From contig NZ_CP015772.1 of NCBI RefSeq assembly GCF_001654455.1, forward strand, positions 1,054,001-1,118,000: a DNA stretch of 64,000 nt. The letters are read 5' to 3'. This document shows, in pieces, positions 63,670 through 64,000 of the stretch (position 1 is the stretch's first letter; each line of letters begins with the position of its first letter). The notes below the pieces were generated by a model. The model had not been told where the DNA came from, ran no database searches, and worked only from the letters and a program-made list of their open reading frames with translations. The position numbers and the translations under genes were made by a program. The stretch is from Niabella ginsenosidivorans. GTDB taxonomy: Bacteria > Bacteroidota > Bacteroidia > Chitinophagales > Chitinophagaceae.

Positions 63670-64000
63670 TTAAAGAAATGTTCTCCATATTAACGGGCTT
63701 AAAAACTTTTCCCCGTTCTTACCCCAGGACTTACTGAGATCCCGCAAGGATTTATAAATTTCTTCTGTGGTCTTCTTTTTGCCTTTTACCGGTGGCTGTA
63801 TGTCTTTTGGCGCATCCAGCTTTACATAGGTAGCTACCCAGCTGGTGAACAGCCTGGGCACGGTTACTCCAAGGATCATACCCGGTAACCCGTTCAACCC
63901 CATCGGCCCGCCGGGAACGGGTATTTCCTCCGTATAATAGGCAAATACATAAACGCTGTCGAACAGGATGGTGCTGGCCCTGCGGCAGTTAAAACCGGCA
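63670..64000 (-). CDS. GLPGLI-family protein, 5' end beyond the window
   Basis: The frame is open from 63999 down to the stop at 63670, giving about 109 C-terminal residues. The hallmark block EEIPVPGGPMGLNGLPGMIL contains the GLPG motif, and the preceding FNCRRASTILFDSVYVFAYY segment is typical of this Bacteroidota family. The C-terminal part is basic (PVKGKKKTTEEIYKSL). The family is secreted and of unknown function, often beside outer-membrane receptors. The N-terminus and signal peptide lie outside the window. Confidence 0.88.
   Translation of the reverse strand, partial: AGFNCRRASTILFDSVYVFAYYTEEIPVPGGPMGLNGLPGMILGVTVPRLFTSWVATYVKLDAPKDIQPPVKGKKKTTEEIYKSLRDLSKSWGKNGEKFLSPLIWRTFL

Noticed and set aside
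1-64000. CRISPR arrays, tRNA or rRNA genes and insertion sequences
   Set aside because: I found no regularly spaced direct repeats, no cloverleaf-forming segments with a CCA-type end and no transposase-like ORFs.

Overview
The window is chromosomal DNA of a Bacteroidota bacterium, most likely a member of the Chitinophagaceae (Niabella/Niastella-like; the genus is inferred, not proven). The evidence is a partial GLPGLI-family protein, the DUF3826 and DUF4256 families, a lipoprotein-type TamL next to TamB, promoters of the TTTG/TAnnTTTG type, and intergenic palindromic repeats typical of this group. There are no rRNA or tRNA genes, no CRISPR array, no transposase and no prophage that I can see.

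Bases 1-14246 form a polysaccharide-degradation locus, all on the plus strand: a sialidase-fold protein, an (alpha/alpha)6 glycosidase, a sialate O-acetylesterase-type esterase, a GH2 beta-galactosidase-like enzyme, a GH78 alpha-L-rhamnosidase, a DUF3826 protein and a second sialidase-fold protein. Nearly all carry export signals. The set fits attack on a rhamnose- and galactose-containing, acetylated glycan, plausibly a pectic rhamnogalacturonan. No SusC/SusD pair lies inside the window. A DUF1016/YhcG-type nuclease gene with two in-frame palindromes sits in the middle. A GH29 fucosidase lies apart at 33848.

Bases 14750-17506 hold an ArsR-type repressor with a well-formed promoter and two copies of an 18-bp operator, followed by SRPBCC, DoxX-like, DUF1801/YdeI-like and DUF4256 genes. 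Bases 17939-20996 hold an alpha/beta hydrolase, an overlapping 50-codon ORF, the RNA 2'-phosphotransferase KptA and, on the other strand, a cold-shock-domain protein, a small conserved protein and an RRM protein: a concentration of RNA-handling genes. Bases 21407-25906 contain small unknown genes, a FabH-like ketosynthase, a fatty acid desaturase and a YihY/BrkB membrane protein. Bases 26135-33467 carry tamL and tamB for outer-membrane assembly.

Bases 35664-54387 are mostly housekeeping and envelope genes: an FAD oxidoreductase, a complete RND efflux operon (adaptor, pump, TolC), purK, an AhpD-like protein, an MgtC-like protein, a lipid-linked-sugar flippase, an M1 peptidase, an orphan peptide-binding lipoprotein, a SIMPL protein, a TlpA-like thiol protein and a DUF4136 lipoprotein.

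Bases 54798-64000 concern hexose and glycogen use: a ROK sugar kinase beside a FucP-type transporter interrupted by a one-base frameshift in a G6 tract, then glgA, glgC, a terminator, an SLC45-like sugar transporter and a secreted GH13 amylase-type enzyme. A GLPGLI protein is cut by the right edge. The most notable points are the paired ArsR operators, the G6 frameshift, the two in-frame palindromes in the nuclease gene and the RNA-protein cluster. I found no convincing wholly new multigene system.
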